From Candidatus Anammoximicrobium sp. (lineage in GTDB: Bacteria; Planctomycetota; Planctomycetia; Pirellulales; Pirellulaceae), in the NCBI GenBank assembly GCA_012515235.1, contig JAAYYU010000185.1, positions 1-45,321 on the forward strand: DNA of 45,321 bases. The letters are read 5' to 3'. The notes beneath the pieces were generated by a model that ran no database searches, was not told the origin of the DNA, and saw nothing but the letters and a program-made list of their open reading frames with translations. Below, in pieces: positions 42,536 through 45,321 of the stretch (position 1 is the first letter of the stretch; every line of letters begins with the position of its first letter). The position numbers and the translations under genes are program-made.

Positions 42536-42570
42536 CACCCGCCCATGCGACTGAGCGGGTGTCTGACACC
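42435..42570. repeat. Five TGACACC motifs with nested hairpin upstream of the integrase
   Basis: TGACACC occurs in direct orientation at 42435, 42490, 42502, 42533 and 42564; the last three are exactly 31 bp apart. The last motif is half of a perfect 13-bp palindrome (GGTGTC-T-GACACC, 42558-42570). Arms 42534-42542 and 42555-42563 (GACACCCGC/GCGGGTGTC) form a 9-bp hairpin. The arrangement resembles arm-type integrase or excisionase binding sites, or iterated repressor sites. Confidence 0.7.
42446..42476 (+). terminator. Rho-independent terminator at the element's left end
   Basis: A 10-bp stem (42446-42455 with 42459-42468, one G-T pair) with a 3-nt loop is followed by a T run at 42470-42476. 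It lies inside the open frame of the truncated CHAT-STAND gene, which would be odd for an intact gene but natural for the flank of an inserted element. Confidence 0.8.
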
Positions 42571-42601
42571 TACCTGAACCCTTTGAGTGGAGGTAAGCAT
42601 C

Positions 42602-43972
42602 ATGGTCAAGTGTACCAAGCCCAAGTCCCGCCCGTCAAAGCCCCGCCCAGATTTCCCCCTGTTCCCACATGCCTCTGGACGCTGGGCAAAGAAAGTCCGT
42701 GGCGCGTTCTGCTATTTCGGGAAAGTGGCGGACGATCACCGCGGGGAACGTGCCCTACAACTCTGGCTTGACCAGAAGGACGACCTGTTGGCAGGCCGGA
42801 AGCCCCGCCCCAAAATCGACGGCACCCTGACCGTCGAGAACCTTGTCAATCGGTGGTTGGACGCCAAGCACAAGCGGATGGACAGCGGCGAACTGTCCCC
42901 TCTGACTTGGCGCGGGTATCGGCACCTGGGGGCAATCATCGTCGATGCGTTGGGACGCACACGTGCTGCTGCTGACATCGGGCCGGATGACTTCGGCAAG
43001 CTGCGGGCCGTGTTCGCGTCCAAGTGGGGGCCGGCAAAACTGGCTACCGCAGTCACGCACACCCGCGCCGTGTTCAAGTGGGGGTATCAGGCCGGGCTGC
43101 TGGCCACACCGCAGCGGTTTGGTGACGACTTTGGGAAGCCGAGTACCAAGACGATGCGGCAGGCCCGCGCGGCGAAAGGCCCGCGAATGTTCCAGCAATC
43201 GGATCTGCTGGCGATCATCGCCGCGGCCGACGTGAACGCAGGCGCCATGGTCCTGCTGGGCATCAATGGGGGCATCGGGAATACCGACCTTGCCCTGCTG
43301 CCGATCAGCAGCATCGACATCGACGGCGGCTGGTTGAACCTGCCCCGCGCCAAGACTGGCATCAATCGGCGGATCCCGTTGTGGAGTGAAACCGTCGATG
43401 CGATCCGTGATGTACTCGCCCACCGCCCGGAGCCGAAGCGGGGCAACGAGGGGCTGCTATTCCTTACGCAAACCGGCGCGAACTTGGTCAAAGGCCGTAG
43501 CGGTTCCTTGGTCGCTGGCCTGTTCCAGAAGGCGGCTACCGCAGCGGGTGTCACGGGCAGGGTGTTCTATGACCTGCGCCGGACATTCGCCACCGTGGCT
43601 GATGGTGCAAGAGACCCGGTTGCCGTGTCTGCCCTGCTGGGCCATGCGCCGAAGTCCGGCGACATGACAGCGATCTATCGGCAAGCCATCGACGATACGC
43701 GACTGCGGAACGTGGTGGATCACGTTCACGACTGGTTGTTCCCCGTGGCCACCGACGTCCTCGTCCAGGAGGACGTCGACGTCCGGGGGCAGGCCGCCGA
43801 GGATCCCTTGGCCGTGGCCGTGGCTCGTTGCCGGGCGGCGATCGAAGCGTCCGAGGGACCGACCCGCAAGACCCTGGAATCGTGCTGGCTGGCGGAACTG
43901 GAAAACGCCCGGCAGCATCCCCGTGGAAGTGCGGCTGAGAGGATCGTCGAAGTATGGGGGGCCAAGACATGA
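42602..43972 (+). CDS. int: Tyrosine recombinase/integrase with an atypical active site
   Basis: This 456-residue phage-type integrase has an N-terminal arm-binding part (about 1-85), a SAM-like core-binding domain (about 85-190, TLTVENLVNRWLDAKHK..) and a C-terminal catalytic domain. Catalytic elements seen are the beta-hairpin Lys in PRAKTGINRRIPLW, LRRTFATV with the second Arg, LLGHAPKSGD with the His, and AIYRQ with the Tyr nucleophile. The first Arg, normally in G-L-R-x-x-E-L, is not present: the segment reads GINGGIGNTDLALLP. The first His of HxLRH is Tyr (YDLRRT). About 90 residues after the Tyr form an extra C-terminal region. The start at 42602 follows GGAGG at 42589-42593. Confidence 0.9.
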   Translation: MVKCTKPKSRPSKPRPDFPLFPHASGRWAKKVRGAFCYFGKVADDHRGERALQLWLDQKDDLLAGRKPRPKIDGTLTVENLVNRWLDAKHKRMDSGELSPLTWRGYRHLGAIIVDALGRTRAAADIGPDDFGKLRAVFASKWGPAKLATAVTHTRAVFKWGYQAGLLATPQRFGDDFGKPSTKTMRQARAAKGPRMFQQSDLLAIIAAADVNAGAMVLLGINGGIGNTDLALLPISSIDIDGGWLNLPRAKTGINRRIPLWSETVDAIRDVLAHRPEPKRGNEGLLFLTQTGANLVKGRSGSLVAGLFQKAATAAGVTGRVFYDLRRTFATVADGARDPVAVSALLGHAPKSGDMTAIYRQAIDDTRLRNVVDHVHDWLFPVATDVLVQEDVDVRGQAAEDPLAVAVARCRAAIEASEGPTRKTLESCWLAELENARQHPRGSAAERIVEVWGAKT

Positions 43973-44082
43973 CTACGAAAACCGATTGCTACCGCGTTGG
44001 GGCAGCCGATCCGTGGTTGCTTCCGCAGAGTTCACGGACTGGATTGATTTCCTGCAGCAACATCTCTCCAGTTGTTTGTTGA
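43969..44082 (+). CDS. Possible 37-residue peptide overlapping the integrase stop
   Basis: An ATG at 43969 overlaps the integrase TGA as ATGA and opens a 37-codon frame (MTTKTDCYRVGAADPW..) ending at 44082, right at a hairpin. Overlap and position would allow coupled translation. Composition is mixed and no family is recognised, so this is uncertain. Confidence 0.3.
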   Translation: MTTKTDCYRVGAADPWLLPQSSRTGLISCSNISPVVC

Positions 44083-44112
44083 AAAAAGGCCCCCGCCCGT
44101 GTTGACGGGGGC
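44082..44112 (-). terminator. Terminator-like hairpin reading on the minus strand
   Basis: A perfect 7-bp GC stem (44089-44095 with 44106-44112) and 10-nt loop are preceded on the plus strand by six A, giving a T run only when transcribed from the minus strand. No minus-strand gene is apparent to its right. Confidence 0.55.
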
Positions 44113-44253
44113 GACGGTTTGCGGAGAATGAACCGGAGTAACGCATAACTCAACCCTGGGGGCCAAACATGTTTTCTGAACCAGCGGCCGGTTTGCTGCT
44201 GGTGTCCGTTGTTCTCATCTAGCGCAACGAGGAAAACATGAGGATTACCTACC

Positions 44254-44496
44254 GTGCCCCAAACATTTCTTGTTTCGGAAGTGGCGGAGATTCTGCGCCT
44301 TAGCGAAAACCGGATCATCACACTGATCCGGACGGGTCAGTTAGAAGCCGTCGATGTTTCGATGCGGCGAGCCGAGCGACCGCGTTGGCGAGTCACCCAA
44401 CAGGCATTGGATAACTTTCAAGCCGCCAGATCCAGCCTACCCGCAAAGAGCGCCGCCCCTCGTCAGCACCGCGAGAAGGTGCCTGAGTACGTCTAA
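44254..44496 (+). CDS. Excisionase-family helix-turn-helix DNA-binding protein
   Basis: This 80-residue protein has the HTH_17/excisionase-like (MerR-type winged helix) pattern: FLVSEVAEILRLSENRIITLIRTGQLEAVDV, then RWRVTQQALDNFQAAR for the wing and last helix. Such proteins serve as recombination directionality factors or small regulators beside integrases. The GTG start at 44254 has GAGG about 10 nt upstream; an ATG at 44238 is in another frame. It lies between integrase and replication-type gene, as usual for integrative elements. Confidence 0.82.
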   Translation: MPQTFLVSEVAEILRLSENRIITLIRTGQLEAVDVSMRRAERPRWRVTQQALDNFQAARSSLPAKSAAPRQHREKVPEYV

Positions 44497-44543
44497 CCCA
44501 AACCCTTAACCGGACGTCGAGCTGGGGAGCCTCGTGCGTCCAC

Positions 44544-44580
44544 AAAAAAGCCCCGCACGGCGTGGGAGTTCGTGCGGGGC
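44544..44580 (-). terminator. Second terminator-like hairpin reading on the minus strand
   Basis: A perfect 10-bp stem (44550-44559 with 44571-44580, 11-nt loop) is preceded by six A on the plus strand, so it is an intrinsic terminator only for minus-strand transcription. It lies 19 bp before the start of the replication-type gene. Its layout copies the hairpin at 44082-44112. Confidence 0.55.
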
Positions 44581-44598
44581 GCATTTCAGGAAACAACT

Positions 44599-45321
44599 AT
44601 GGCAAGTGTACCAAGCGACAAGTCGCAAGGCAACGGCGGGTGGTTTCGGATTCCAAACGAAGCGCTGGAGAAGATCCCTGAAGTAGGTCACTTGGCGTGG
44701 GCGGTCTTTTGCGTGTTAGCCAAACACGCTGACCGGGATGGTTACTGCTATCCGGCAGTTTCCAAAATCGGGAAGCTGTGCAAGGTTGACGACAGATCGG
44801 TACGGCGAGCAATCAGCAGGCTTGAAGCTGCTGGAATGATCGAAAGACAGGATAGAGTCAACCGTCGTGGCGGCCGAGTCAGTAACCTCTATCGGGTGTT
44901 ACTTGCACCCCCCAATACCAAGGGGACCCTAGAGTCAGGGGGCTATCGGGGGGTATTACCCCCCACCGGACACTACGGTCAGGGGGACCCTGACACTAGG
45001 GTCAGGGCCAGTTCCTTGAAGGAAGACTCATTGAACAAGACCCAAGAAGAAGAACCCCCTTTATCCCCCGTGGAGGATGCTTCCTCAGAGAAGCCAACAT
45101 CCTCAAAGGACAACACCCCCTCAGAGAAGTCCCCTCCGAGAAGGACAACGGTGCCGGCCGGGTTCGATGCATGGTACGCTGTGTACCCAAAGCATGTCGC
45201 CAAAGGCCCGGCCAGCAAAGCCTACTCCAAGGCCGTGGCAGAGATCACCAAGTCCAAGCAGTTGGACGTGGAAGCGGCCGAGGCGTGGCTGCTGGAGATC
45301 ACCAAGCAGTACGCAAAGGCC
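44599..45321 (+). CDS. Helix-turn-helix, phage replication-type protein, partial (runs off the window)
   Basis: The frame is open from ATG 44599 (AGGA at 44588-44591 upstream) to the last base, 241 codons so far. Residues 14-105 form a winged-helix domain: GWFRIPNEALEKIPEVGHLAW, FCVLAKHADRDGYCYPAVSK, KLCKVDDRSVRRAISRLEAAGMI. This is typical of phage and ICE replication-initiation or primosome-loader proteins. A Pro/Ser/Lys-rich linker (about 110-190) leads to GFDAWYAVYPKHVAKGPASKAYSKA, a C-terminal motif common in phage replication proteins. DnaD/DnaT-like function is likely but not proven. The stop and any downstream helicase loader are outside the window. Confidence 0.8.
   Translation, partial: MASVPSDKSQGNGGWFRIPNEALEKIPEVGHLAWAVFCVLAKHADRDGYCYPAVSKIGKLCKVDDRSVRRAISRLEAAGMIERQDRVNRRGGRVSNLYRVLLAPPNTKGTLESGGYRGVLPPTGHYGQGDPDTRVRASSLKEDSLNKTQEEEPPLSPVEDASSEKPTSSKDNTPSEKSPPRRTTVPAGFDAWYAVYPKHVAKGPASKAYSKAVAEITKSKQLDVEAAEAWLLEITKQYAKA

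Larger units (their letters stand above)
42413..45321 (+). mobile_element. Left part of an integrated genetic element (prophage- or ICE-like), continuing past the window
   Basis: From about 42413 the sequence changes from the STAND gene to a typical integration module: terminator hairpin, repeated TGACACC motifs, integrase, excisionase-like HTH protein, and a replication-type HTH protein. After about 43970 the DNA is less GC-rich and uses codons such as TTA and AGA more freely than the host genes. The exact left boundary is not defined because no duplicate att core can be found within the window; the right end is outside it. Confidence 0.75.

Noticed and set aside
44169..44222. A 17-codon frame between the first hairpin and the excisionase-like gene
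   Set aside because: Too short, with no supporting motif; it may be part of the leader only.

Overview
The window is GC-rich chromosomal DNA that most resembles a planctomycete, perhaps Pirellulales. This is inferred from gene content, not from a marker gene. The supporting features are a Ser/Thr kinase with a planctomycete-style layout, a TAT-exported Gfo/Idh/MocA oxidoreductase next to a short GGQ release-factor-like protein, a very large secretin with long N-terminal repeats, a TPR-like protein with an N-terminal SEC-C-like cysteine motif, a BshB1-type deacetylase, and several families of short dispersed palindromes.

Layout. 1-14.2 kb holds the 3' half of a tRNA-Gln and mostly housekeeping genes: an SDR/RmlD-like protein, a DUF47 plus PiT phosphate transport pair, a uroporphyrinogen-decarboxylase-like protein, topoisomerase III, a DUF255 thioredoxin-like protein with a small lipoprotein, BshB1, Dus, a Uma2-type nuclease and type III pantothenate kinase. 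14.2-19.6 kb holds Tex with two large low-complexity insertions and a membrane Ser/Thr kinase. 19.7-29.1 kb is minus-strand: the release-factor-like and Gfo/Idh/MocA pair, then a compact surface-glycan operon. In transcription order the operon runs GDP-mannose 4,6-dehydratase, an RMD-like reductase, a WaaP/Kdo-kinase-like protein, a nucleotidyltransferase-like protein, a GT4 glycosyltransferase, a methyltransferase and a ParB/Srx-like protein. Several junctions overlap by ATGA. 29.8-39.6 kb holds the secretin with a good terminator, a polytopic membrane protein, the TPR/SEC-C protein, RibD and a small membrane-anchored protein.

The right end (39.8-45.3 kb) is accessory and is the most interesting part. 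A CHAT-protease/NB-ARC STAND protein, an NLR-like architecture known from prokaryotic immunity, carries a perfect 31-bp inverted repeat in frame inside its coding sequence. Its 3' end then runs directly into an integrated element. That element has a terminator-like hairpin, five TGACACC motifs, a tyrosine recombinase with an unusual active site, an excisionase-like HTH protein and a replication-type HTH protein that leaves the window.

Across the window four families of short palindromes recur. One copy has become the C-terminus of RibD and one lies inside the STAND protein. In the two copies of one family the two arms have changed together, which suggests that the folded hairpin is what is maintained or mobilised.
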